From Phymatolithon calcareum (taxonomy: Eukaryota > Rhodophyta > Florideophyceae > Hapalidiales), in contig OZ345371.1 in NCBI GenBank assembly GCA_977006965.1, forward strand, positions 1,178,001 through 1,242,000: a stretch of DNA of 64,000 bases, in the 5' to 3' direction. The stretch's first letter is position 1, and the number at the start of each line of letters is the position of its first letter. Below are positions 55,397 through 64,000 of this stretch, in pieces. The notes under the pieces were generated by a model. It was not told the DNA's origin. It did no database searches and worked only from the letters and a program-made list of their open reading frames with translations. The position numbers and the translations under genes are program-made.

Positions 55397-55489
55397 TTTG
55401 ATTTGTCATGCAATCTGAGAACGACTCGTGGGTCCCCCACTCGAACAGGCGCTGAATTGAGATGTTTCGCGCTATATATATACGCTAAC

Positions 55490-55535
55490 GATGGACAGAT
55501 GTGCAGTGTTCATGAACAGTGCACATCTATCCATC
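55490..55535. repeat. 46-bp near-perfect palindrome
   Basis: GATGGACAGATGTGCAGTGT begins the left arm; 21 of 23 positions pair with the right arm and there is no loop (centre TTCA/TGAA). It lies 94 bases upstream of the start codon of the 700-residue gene. Confidence 0.88.
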
Positions 55536-55579
55536 AGGCCTCCTGGGCAGCGGTATGAGCAGATGTACTTATATTTCCA

Positions 55580-55626
55580 GATCCAGTCCTATTACGGATG
55601 ATAATCATCCGCAGTAGGACTGGATC
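55580..55626. repeat. 47-bp near-perfect palindrome
   Basis: GATCCAGTCCTATTACGG begins the left arm; 21 of 23 positions pair and the centre is a single base. It is unrelated in sequence to the palindrome 45 bases away, but similar in length and symmetry. Confidence 0.88.
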
Positions 55627-58113
55627 ATGGACTGGTCGATAATATTAACCGATTTGTGCCAATGCTCTGGACTGCAACCTATGCAATCGAGTGCACATAC
55701 TGTACCCTACAGTACGTCGGACTACAGGTCCGGTTTCGCAACTCTGGGCGCAGTTACAGAATGTGCACTTTCAAAAAGATCCAAATGGCACCGCTCCCTT
55801 TAATTTAGATCCATCCGTGAATCTGTGCTCATTTCCTGACATTTCAGGACTGGTAAATGATGCGCCATGTAACTGTAAATCTTCCACGTCTTGTGCGTAC
55901 ATATGTACAATCGAATGCTCGCATTAACAAACGGGTCTTCATTTCCCAGTCATCTTTGTAGCAAGCCGATCTGAATTAACACGTGTATTCAAATCGGGAT
56001 GCGACATATATTAAATGAAAAGTAATCGCAATTACATGGCTGCGCGCAGCAGCGCTCTTTATATTGCAACGTTGCAATCTTCAATAACGCAACGTTGCAA
56101 CTATCATATCCGTCCTGCATTCAGGACGCGATGCGCGGATCTGATTATAGTTAGAGTAATATATTCATCAAAATTCTGGATGTGCGTGCTATCATTTAGC
56201 AAGAACGGTGGTCCGAGCTATCATATGTTCGCAGCAGATGTCGTAACGGCACAATTAAGCTTCGATAGCTCAAATGAGCTAAATAATGTATACATATTGC
56301 TCGTGCCCGCTTCGTCACTCAACGAAATTGCCTATTTATTCAGCACAAAAACCTGAAGCTCGACGTTGTCGCCGGGCGCAGGACAAAAATGATCTACCGG
56401 GTCAGGTACGAGTGCGCGTCAGAGCAATTGGTTTGGAATGTGTGTCTGCGATTCTGCCATACTACATTTTGCGCCATTGTCCACCATGGTCCGCACCTGC
56501 GTTCGGTGAAGTGCGGCTTTTCTGTCACCGCCGAGGCGCAGAAGCTTGACAAACACCGGACGCCTTCTTTCTCAATCGGTACTATTCAACCGGATCTATA
56601 GTGAGGCAATCACTGTCTTGGAAGGAGATCGCCCTGAGATCGAGATTACGCGTTCGTCCTGCCAGGGGATCTGTTGTGATCAAGACATCGTGTGCTGCAT
56701 AGAACGGCATATCTGCGGTTTCGTCCGTACATCGAGAATTTTGTGGTCAACTGGCTGCCGCACAGCGATGCGGGATTGTCTCATGTCGTATCCACATGGA
56801 AAATATTACATGCCGAACATTCAAGCCCAAGACGCTTGGTCTCGAAATTATTCTTCCCCGTCATTGCCGGTGCGTACTATTTTATGCTGTTTCCCATTGA
56901 TCTTACTCCCTCTCGACGTACTGACAGTTATTCTCTGTTCGTTTTGACACCGAGATAGTCGAAGGCTTACATGCAGAGCACTCACGTCCACGACCTCGGT
57001 CTCGGATTTAATCTTCCCAGTTATTGTCGGTACGTACTTTTTCTATGCTCTCTCCCTCCGATCTTACTTTCCCTCGGTGAACTTACTGACTGTTATACTC
57101 TGTTCGTTTGTCCACGGGATAGTCGAGAGATTAGGGTCTACCAAGATGTCAACTGTATAGTTTTCGATCACTGAAGGACAATGACAGGTCAGATGAATAT
57201 GGCGTATTTGTATCACGTTGCAGCACGTATTTTCGGACTTGCTATAATCTGACACGTTAACAATTCTCTTCGGTGTGCTTCTGCGACTCTGATTTTCGCA
57301 AAGTAATGTCTCCAGTGATGAATAGTGGTTATGTCTATTCGACGTTTCTGAGCAGAAAGGGGGGCAACCACAATACGTCTGTATTCTATTCCCATATCTG
57401 TGGCTTTTTGCGCTTCTCTATACCCAGTGCACGTCTCTAGCCGCAAACCGTTAGAGCGGAACCGTATTTTTCGCGGGCGAAACATTATGGCTTCCCTTCA
57501 TATTTTACCCAATATATTTAATAAAATTGCTCATGACTATCCAGGACGTCCTGGTTGCCTCTCGTGCAGCACTAAATCATGAACTCTGTCTTTGGCATTC
57601 AATTCAAATACGCATCTAGTAAGTTAGATCTGCTCTGAAAATAGAAAAGGCAATGTGCATTTTGCGAAGGTATACAGAAGAAAGTTAATCTTCTGCGCCT
57701 GATGCTCAGGTATGTGCCCATCAATCTCTTTTGCCAGTCTGCTTGTATAAAGACAGAGATTGATAGTCGTCCTGTTCCAGTGCAAAATACATATCTCTCG
57801 ACGAGCATAAGGCCCTTCTTCCCTGTGCGAATGTTCACTACGCACATCGCTAAACATCATTGCTCTTAATGTGCTCCACTCTCGTCTTTGAATGAATGTC
57901 ACCGCAACCCCGAACAAGAACAAATTGCGCATTTACGCGCGCCTTTACACCCCTGTGCTCGACGAGCAGATAGAGTATGACTTATACCACGCAGGAAAGA
58001 GCCAACCTTAACGATTAAATTCCACATTGTACAAGTGTCATTTTTCGTCCTCATATCAATGCTCCTACCGTCTACGACAAGGTCGTTTCTGGCACCAGTG
58101 CGCTCCCCCGGTG
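55627..58113. other. right arm of the large element, no named gene
   Basis: Short plus-strand frames around 56390-56960 have some coding flavour (NFVVNWLPHSDAGLSHVVST) but no recognisable domain. A diverged tandem duplication covers 56808-57130. 57150-58060 shows nothing I can support. The last 14 bases are the terminal inverted repeat. Confidence 0.4.
56808..57130. repeat. diverged ~161-bp tandem duplication
   Basis: ACATGC..AGCCCAAGACGCTTGGTCTCG (copy 1, from about 56808) and ACATGC..CGTCCACGACCTCGGTCTCG (copy 2, from about 56969) stay colinear through TATTCTCTGTTCGTTT and GATAGTCGA. The frame is not kept between the two copies, so this is probably not a protein repeat. Confidence 0.6.
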
Positions 58114-58115
58114 CC

Positions 58116-58475
58116 ACCAGCGCTGGTGTCGAAAAATATTTTGCCGAGCGGCATCTTCGCCGATTCGACATAATGTAGACCAATACCCCATTTTGTCAAT
58201 ACTTTCCGATTGATTTTCAAATAGTAGTGGAGTTCGAGGGAAGTCAATCTACTCAACCCTGCCTGCCTACGGTGTGCCTCACTCTTCGTGCGACACGCCG
58301 GTGTCATACATGATTCCCGCCCTAATCGTGTCCGGATCCTCTCTGCATGGAGCTCCTCAAATACGCTGGATCACGCCAAACAGCATTACAGGATGCGATC
58401 TGCTCGACGGCTCCACCCTCTGACTGTACTTTACTGACATTGTTTTCATGCGTTCACTGCAGCTCTTCACTTCTG
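58116..58475. other. remainder of the unit 3 spacer
   Basis: Resumes the array spacer exactly where it was cut at 39293. It includes the minus-strand frame with RLTSLELHYYLKINRKVL (58065-58307 as an open frame), also present at 19107-19340 and 29106-29321. That conserved frame is unrecognised. Confidence 0.6.
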
Positions 58476-58743
58476 GAGAATGCGGGAAATACCAATATTT
58501 CGATACTTCGGAAGAAACGGACCATGCTCAACGACTTATAGAGACTATACGAAAAAAACGGGCACATGTGCCCAATAGGGTAGCAGTTCAGTTAGTTTCA
58601 AATTAACGATCCATATGATACACCATATTGTGTTTTATAATTGTTTTCTGATTCATATGCACGTGCCGTGCATTATTATCGTCAGCTACGTAGTAGATTC
58701 GTGCGTTACGGAACTAAACGGCTACCCGTGAAATTTGCCAAGC

Positions 58744-59210
58744 GAAAGTTTCGTTTAACTTTCGCGTTGACAAAACAGGTCATCGAAAGTTTCGATTTCC
58801 TGTTCTTATCGAGGCAAAACTTCCTAAAAGGACAGTCGCAATTCCTTCTTTCTTAGCACAAATTTCCTCTTCAGTATTGGAACTACAAAGTTTCGCTAAC
58901 AAAATTTTAAAACTTCCGCTCCTTCCCAGCGAAATTTGCAAACGAATGTCGAAAGTTTCGCCAAAAACGGGAAAGTTTCGATTTCTAGGAGCAAGTTTCG
59001 CAGGAAGAATGTGGGACATTTTTGGATTTTTTCATATCAATGGAAAGATCTCGTTCAGGTCTACAAAGTTTCGCTAAGGAATTGAAATATAGACAAACTA
59101 CAAACAGAATCTGGCCAATGAGAATTCGGCTACTGCGAAAGTTTCGATTTTGGCACGTTTCATGACACGTGTTTTCATCGAAAGTTTCGCAAAAGTTTCG
59201 CAAAGTTTCG
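58744..59210. repeat. cluster of at least eleven AAGTTTCG motifs
   Basis: Many copies are the longer, symmetric CGAAAGTTTCG (for example near 58744, 58785, 58952 and 59178). Spacing is irregular (10 to about 100 bp). No open frame explains the repetition. Confidence 0.85.
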
Positions 59211-59368
59211 CTTGGGAAATCCAGATCCGTAACTTTGCGTATCATACGTATGATAGTTTTGTTAATGGATACGTTGCTTCTGCCGAAGTGTCAGCAATAG
59301 TCTTCCATGCCTATGCATGGTCCAAGCGTGTAAGCTTGTTTCAAATGGACAATCGATGATTAAAAATC

Positions 59369-60381
59369 GAGGAAATTCACTACATGGCCACCAAAAATTG
59401 GCAAAATTCACTACATGGCCATCTCTAGCCAAATCTACTGCTCATCTGTTATGAATACGACGGCGTTCTGTAAGCACGTTGTCGTGTTCATCTGCAACGC
59501 TCAACAGAAAATACTCCCGCACTAACACTCCGAAATCATGGAAAAGAAGAAGCTCGTGCTACAGGTGGAGAACTTCGCTGGATCAAGCTTTGATCTCCTG
59601 CAACACGAAAAGCACCAGGAAAAAGCTGTTTGTGGAGCCCGAGGTCATCGAAAATGGTGCGCTTAGCTGTGTTGTTCGCAGCGAAGAGACACCATTCTAT
59701 GTGACAGTTAGTAGCGACTACCGCGCTACATGCTTTTGCCGTCTCTTTGAAGAGCCCTGAGGACATGTAGCTACGTCGTCGCTGGACTTTTGTACGCTTC
59801 CAGCCACTTGGTGCAGCATTGGGTGTCGTTGACCTGTGGAACAAGCACTGGTTCGGGGACCTATGGATGTTCAGAACGTAGGCCGAACAGCATGCGAGCA
59901 GCAGCACGCGTGTTGCAGTCACTGGAGACCAGCTCGTACAGGATGACTTCGTGCCGTTTGACGTTGTAGCAAAGCTGTGCCGCAAGCGCAAGAAACCCTA
60001 CTTGCCGTCCGAAATGAGGGCCCGTCACTGCTCCTCGTGCGGAAACACTGGTCACTTTCGCAGACATGCGGGAGACTCAACATCCACAGCGTCGTCGAGG
60101 CGAAACGAAAACACATCGGCAAAGCGGCTCAGTCCTTGATTGTCGACCTTACCGCCTGCGATGACGGAGATGCTACTTACGACGGGGATCTAAAGTGTAG
60201 AGAGTAGCACGCGCAATAAATTTTACTGTTCCGTAGATTGGTTTGACAAACGGATAAGTAGTAGTTTTGGCTAGAGTGAGCTATGATAGTACTCTTGGCC
60301 AGGGGTGAGTAGTAAGTTTGGCTAGAGATGGCCATGTAGTGAATTTTGCCAATTTTTGGTGGCCATGTAGTGAATTTCCTC
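59369..60381 (+). mobile_element. MULE-like deletion derivative 1
   Basis: A 1013-bp element with about 66-bp near-perfect terminal inverted repeats (59369-59434 and 60316-60381, starting GAGGAAATTCACTACATGGC). The flanking 10-bp duplication is ATTAAAAATC (59359-59368 and 60382-60391). Long inverted repeats and a 9-10-bp duplication are Mutator-like. Each repeat contains TTCACTACATGGCCA twice. Confidence 0.88.
59538..60207 (+). pseudogene. SWIM/zinc-knuckle remnant of a MULE protein
   Basis: Starts ATGGAAAAGAAG (MEKKKLVLQV) and drifts between frames. One block reads EETPFYVTVSSDYRATCFC followed by GHVA, the SWIM zinc motif (CxC...CxH) usual at the C-terminus of Mutator-like transposases. A later block reads RARHCSSCGNTGHFRRH, a zinc-knuckle-like CX2CX4HX3H. 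The catalytic DDE domain is missing. It is homologous to the remnant in element 2. Confidence 0.7.
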
Positions 60382-60478
60382 ATTAAAAATCTAACCGTGA
60401 TATCAACAGGTCGATAAAAATTCGTCAACTGTGTTAAAAAGTTGAAAATGAGAAAAATCGCTATTTCCTGCACTCTCC

Positions 60479-60691
60479 TGCCAACTACTGTACCAGTACC
60501 AGTACCGGAGATCATGATAATTAACTGTCAAATGCCTGCATGTGAATATAAGGATGCACTGTACCACCCCTTTCACACGCGAACTGAGACCGTTAGTGTT
60601 ACAGCAATGAAACAGTCTCCACTGTACTCTGGCGCCTTTGGTTGGATAGATCTCGAAACAAGTGTTCTTGCTGTGTGGAGGAATAAAATAA
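60479..60691. other. distal 5' flank of receptor copy 4
   Basis: Matches the sequence about 300-530 bases upstream of copies 2 and 3 (TACCAG repeats, then TGAATATAAGGATGCACTG). The MULE-like element 2 now separates it from the proximal 5' flank. TATAAGG near 60548 could be a TATA-type element, retained in all units, but this is speculative. Confidence 0.5.
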
Positions 60692-62019
60692 GAGGAAATT
60701 CGCTGCATGGACCGAAAAAGGTGGTAAAATTCGCTAAATCGGCACCCTGACAAATACTACTACTCGTTATGATTTCAGCTAGACAGCCGCTTATCATTAC
60801 ACGTTAAGAGGATTTATTGAGAAGGTACCATGTGTCCCAACTTGAGGAAAGTCGGCACGTTTAGCGTCGAGAGTTGTCAGTTATCTTATTTAGAATTGCA
60901 TAATATCACGTCAATGGCTCGCGCCACTTCATTCTCTTCGGTAGGGGTCCATTTAGGCTTCTTCAGGGTTCTGCTGAGTGTACCAATTGCCCATGCTCCT
61001 TGACTACCCATATCTTCAATCAGCTTCCTTATCTTTACACTACTAATCCCCTACGAAAAGTTCTCTGCACCTCGTCGCATTCGATTGCTGAGCTAACTCG
61101 CAACGCTCTCGCCCGAACCGTCTGAACTCATGGAGAAGAAGGAGCTCGTGCTAAGTGTAGGTGACTGCCCTGGAGTAAGAAAACGTTGTCAACCTCTTAA
61201 TCGCCCACAACACGTCTATTGGCAAGGCATATCGACAGGCAAGTTCCTCACGCCTTGCTGCTGCAAGAAGCACCAGGAAAAATCCTCTGAGCGGAGAAGC
61301 TGCTTGTGGAGCCGGAGGTCATCGAAAGTGACATGCTGAGGTTTTTTGTTAGCAGCCAAGTGACAGCATTCCCTGTGGTAGTTAACAGCGACTACCACGC
61401 TACATGCTCTTGTCACCACTTTGAAGAGCACCAGCGGCCATGTAGCCACGTTGTCATTGCACTTTTGTACTGCTCTAGACGCTTGGCGCAGCATCGAGCC
61501 GCATTCGACCCATGAAACAAGATCTGGTGTGGGACGCATGGCTATTGATAACGTGGGCCAAGCAACACGAGGGCATCATCATTCGTGTTGCAGTCACTGG
61601 TTAACAGCTAGTACAGGATGATTTGGTCCGTTTGACCTTGTCGCTAAGCTGGACCGCAAGCGCAAGAGGCCCTACTTCCCGTCCAAAATGAGGTCCCGTC
61701 ACGGCTCCTCGTGCGGAAACAACGGTCACTTCTCGCAGACACGCCAGGCCGGACATTCGCAATATTGTTGAGGTGAAGCGAAAACACATCGACAAAGCGG
61801 CTCAGTCCATGATAATTGACCTCACCGCCTGCGATGACGGAGATGCTACTTGCGACGAGGAGCTGAAGCATAGCGAGTTGCGCATGAAATAAATATTATC
61901 TTTTTGATAAGTATATTTCTGTGGAGTGCTCTGTGTATCATAACGAGTAGTAGTTATTGCAAGGGGTGCCGATTTAGCGAATTTTGCCAACTTTTTCGGT
62001 CCATGCAGCGAATTTCCTC
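60692..62019 (+). mobile_element. MULE-like deletion derivative 2, upstream of receptor copy 4
   Basis: A 1328-bp element with inverted ends starting GAGGAAATTCGCTGCATGGA and about 80 bp long with a few mismatches. It is flanked by AATAAAATAA at 60682-60691 and 62020-62029. The termini and coding remnant are related to element 1. It lies 319 bp before the ATG of copy 4 and splits the upstream sequence found intact in units 2 and 3. Confidence 0.88.
61129..61891 (+). pseudogene. SWIM/zinc-knuckle remnant in MULE-like element 2
   Basis: Starts ATG GAG AAG AAG (MEKKELVLSV) like the remnant in element 1. At 61306-61515 a clean SWIM motif is seen: VNSDYHATCSCHHFEEHQRP and CSHVV (Cys34, Cys36, Cys46, His48 of that frame). 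Near 61690 a zinc-knuckle trace reads GSSCGNNGHF, with the first Cys changed to Gly. Frames change several times, so it is not functional. Confidence 0.7.
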
Positions 62020-62338
62020 AATAAAATAAATATTGTTATCATCTGCAGATGTGCCAAACTGCCTACACCTGCACAAACCTCATATCGCCGTCGTGCATTT
62101 CAGAGCTCTCTTTCGCCCACCTGCAGCTTCATGTGCTTCAACTAGTCTTGGCGTTCACCCTGGCGTCCCGGTCGCATCTGCCTTCGAACGCGCTTACTGT
62201 TGAGTCGCATCTTGTCGCCACCCCTACTCCGGCGCTGTTTCTCGCGTCTCGACGCAAACTTAACCAACCCAACATCAACCTCTTCCTTCGCATCTCGCCG
62301 CACCACACGTCGCATTCCTTCACATCATCTTCATCGCA
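62020..62338. promoter_or_regulatory. proximal 5' flank and leader of receptor copy 4
   Basis: About 300 bases that are nearly identical upstream of copies 2, 3 and 4 (GTGCCAAACTGCCTA through CACATCATCTTCATCGCA), ending at the start codon. Pyrimidine-rich and with no in-frame protein extension, so a leader region is likely. No defined promoter element recognised. Confidence 0.5.
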
Positions 62339-64000
62339 ATGGCGTTCGAAGCGATTGGTTTTGCTTTGGGCGTCATCCCAGAGCTGCGCCAACAAATCAA
62401 AAGCCTCCAGAACCGACTTTCCAACTTCAATCGAGGCCCTGTCACGTTCAAAGACTTGAATGACAGGCTCGACATCATGTCGAAACACGCGGTAACAGTG
62501 TATAATATTTTGGACCGGCACCCTGCTGCTATACCAGCAGAGACTTCAGACATGTTCCGCAGCTCTCTGAATTCAGTCCATGATTGCCTCAAGAGCGCCA
62601 ATAACATCATGGATGTGTTTGCGCAGAAAGGATTCGCAGGAAGCAGCTCCGGGAAACGTACAGCAGTCTTTCAAGTTTTTCGACGAGCAGCGCGGGCCAA
62701 TTCGTATGCAGAGCAAATGTCGACATTGCAGACCCAAGTCAAGGAAGCCTCCAACACTTTGCAGTCACTCGTTAGCGACTTGACTGTGTGCGTGAAAATG
62801 GAAACCCTGCAACTCTCCACTTCTGCATCTAAAACGGAAGCAATCTATACATGTGAAGGCAGTGCACCAGGCCTTCTACCCACAATATCGTTCGACTTTG
62901 ACAGTACGGACGCAAATGATGAACCTATCACACCGGAAGGTAAGCTTAAACGCTCCGTTCTCATAGGCACCGAAGTCACTGCGGCCGCTGGTGTCATGCA
63001 CCCTGCATACGGGGTGGTCGGAATGGCCGGAGTCGGCAAGACTATAGCCTTGCAGGGTCTAGCATATGACGAGGATATCCAAAACCGTTTTGTCGACGGT
63101 GTGCACTATATATCGCTCGGAGAAGGAGCGACATTGGGTTCTGCGATGGCTGAGATTGCGAGGATCATGAAGATAACCGGAGCGAGTGATACGGACCAGA
63201 CAGTTGAGAAGTACTCTTCCCTTCGTGAAGCGGTGGACTGTGCGGTCAAGTGGTTCAAAGATCGCATATGTTTATACCTTGTGGACGACATATGGCCCAC
63301 AGACAGTTGCCGAACCGGATACCTCGGGGAGCTTCGGCAGTTATTACGATCATGCCAACAGAGTCGAATGGCAATTACTACTCGGAGCGTTGCAATTGCG
63401 CAAAGTGCAGGACGAATCGTTGACTTCGGCGCCAGAGATCCTCATGGAACTGTTTCAAGGAAACTTTTCATGACGTATGCAACAGGTTCAGCACCTCAAG
63501 AATCGCCGACAGGGCAAGTTCCGCAACTCGGAAACAGTATTTCAAAAATTCTTTCTCTTTGTGCCGGACTACCAATTGCTCTATCGATCGCAGGATCCGC
63601 TGTTGCTCTGCTTGTGAGAGTTCATGGTGATTTCGAAAACGCTTGTGATGCATACGCTTGTAAGCTTGAGAGCACAAATAGATGTCTTGCGAATGAGCAG
63701 AGCAGCGAAGGGTCAAGTCTGAGTGCGTGTATTCACCTGAGTTTGAAATACCTGAATGTGGAGTTCCTCAAATGGAAGTCTGAAAATGCTTTTAATTCTC
63801 AATACAGTATCATCGATCTATACATGAGTTTATGTGTGCTGGAGAAACAGGCGTGGGTGCCCATTTCAGTTCTTTCTCGGATGTGGCAAGTCGATGAGAA
63901 ATGTACTTCGGACGTAGTGAATATGTTGTGTGGAATGAGTCTCTCCAAGATTAATTTCAGGAAAAACACAACTGGTGGTACTGGAGAAGCGGGGCTAATG
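62339..64000 (+). CDS. NB-ARC/WD40 receptor copy 4, open to the window end
   Basis: Partial: 554 codons, colinear with copy 2 without net insertion or deletion, from the same ATG. It keeps the helical N-terminus, Walker A GMAGVGKT, Walker B YLVDDIW, CGA (not TGA) after QLL, GLPI, and no 22-nt insertion. The window ends just before the MHD-like motif, so the WD40 part is not seen. Substitutions relative to copy 2 are scattered (for example VPEL for VPQL-type changes at the start, K for M at the WFKD site), so this is a distinct locus and not an assembly duplicate. The upstream MULE insertion may have changed its expression. Confidence 0.93.
   Translation, partial: MAFEAIGFALGVIPELRQQIKSLQNRLSNFNRGPVTFKDLNDRLDIMSKHAVTVYNILDRHPAAIPAETSDMFRSSLNSVHDCLKSANNIMDVFAQKGFAGSSSGKRTAVFQVFRRAARANSYAEQMSTLQTQVKEASNTLQSLVSDLTVCVKMETLQLSTSASKTEAIYTCEGSAPGLLPTISFDFDSTDANDEPITPEGKLKRSVLIGTEVTAAAGVMHPAYGVVGMAGVGKTIALQGLAYDEDIQNRFVDGVHYISLGEGATLGSAMAEIARIMKITGASDTDQTVEKYSSLREAVDCAVKWFKDRICLYLVDDIWPTDSCRTGYLGELRQLLRSCQQSRMAITTRSVAIAQSAGRIVDFGARDPHGTVSRKLFMTYATGSAPQESPTGQVPQLGNSISKILSLCAGLPIALSIAGSAVALLVRVHGDFENACDAYACKLESTNRCLANEQSSEGSSLSACIHLSLKYLNVEFLKWKSENAFNSQYSIIDLYMSLCVLEKQAWVPISVLSRMWQVDEKCTSDVVNMLCGMSLSKINFRKNTTGGTGEAGLM

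Larger units (their letters stand above)
39296..58113. mobile_element. 18.8-kb CACTA-like transposon with multiple genes
   Basis: The left end reads CACTGGGGGAGCGT and the right end, read inward, CACCGGGGGAGCGC (58100-58113). The flanks carry a CC duplication (39294-39295 and 58114-58115). Removing the element and one CC restores exactly the sequence seen in unit 1 at about 19143-19165 (GGGACCACCAGCGCTGG), which is direct evidence for insertion. Inside are a Tnp2-like transposase (48407-52500), a convergent 700-codon gene, a divergent coiled-coil frame, a Sel1-repeat gene, an H4-like/RING gene and two LINE RT fragments. CACTA elements normally have CACTA/CACTG ends and 2-3-bp duplications, so the class fits. 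The size could reflect cargo capture, nested insertions or both. Confidence 0.82.
58476..60478. mobile_element. TIR element with AAGTTTCG cluster, carrying a nested MULE
   Basis: Units 1 and 2 read CTTCACTTCTGCCAACTACTG without a break; here about 2 kb is inserted. The ends are GAGAATGCGGGAAATA and, read inward from the right, GAGAGTGCAGGAAATA (14 of 16 match), and CTG is repeated on both sides. Without the nested MULE the element is about 980 bp. No transposase is present. The superfamily is uncertain because the duplication could be 1 or 3 bp. Confidence 0.75.

Overview
The window is eukaryotic nuclear DNA. The evidence is AATAAA-type 3' processing signals, genes spaced kilobases apart, an NB-ARC/WD40 immune-type receptor, a sigma-class-like glutathione transferase, and a dense mix of eukaryotic transposons (LINE, LTR, CACTA-like, MULE-like, hAT-like, piggyBac-like). 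Long genes lie in single uninterrupted frames (one of 1335 codons), so the genome is intron-poor. A florideophyte red alga such as Chondrus crispus would fit, but that is a guess from remembered genome style, not something the sequence proves.

Layout. 1-8.6 kb is an edge region. It holds a LINE RNase H fragment, one clean host gene (glutathione S-transferase, 1697-2299), a decayed piggyBac-like element (about 3508-5412), a 5'-truncated LINE with target-site duplication (5649-6618) and a small hAT-like element (7496-8286). From 8.6 kb to the end lies a tandem array of four copies of one gene coding for an N-terminal helical bundle, an NB-ARC NTPase and about 11-12 WD40 repeats. Copies 2 (20045-24052) and 4 (62339 to window end) are open. 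Copies 1 (8636-13813) and 3 (30026-34704) are pseudogenes that share the same nonsense codon and the same 22-nt insertion. The roughly 6-kb spacers alternate in the same way, so the array looks like a duplication of a two-gene, roughly 20-kb unit.

The array has been a landing site for mobile DNA. Two LINE copies sit inside copy 1 and a solo LTR inside copy 3. Two LINE copies sit back to back at one site in the first spacer. Two MULE-like deletion derivatives and a TIR element rich in AAGTTTCG lie upstream of copy 4. An 18.8-kb element (39296-58113) sits in the third spacer, with CACTGGGGGAGCG-type inverted ends and a 2-bp CC target duplication that can be checked against the empty site in the first unit.

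That large element is the most interesting part. Besides a Tnp2/CACTA-like transposase, split by one in-frame stop and one -1 frame change at a T7 run, it carries a 700-codon convergent gene, a 409-codon divergent frame with a coiled coil, a Sel1-repeat gene, and a reading frame that fuses a divergent histone H4-like fold to a RING-H2 finger. Several strong palindromes and short tandem repeats lie between its genes. Whether these genes are true cargo or host genes trapped between element ends cannot be settled from one copy.
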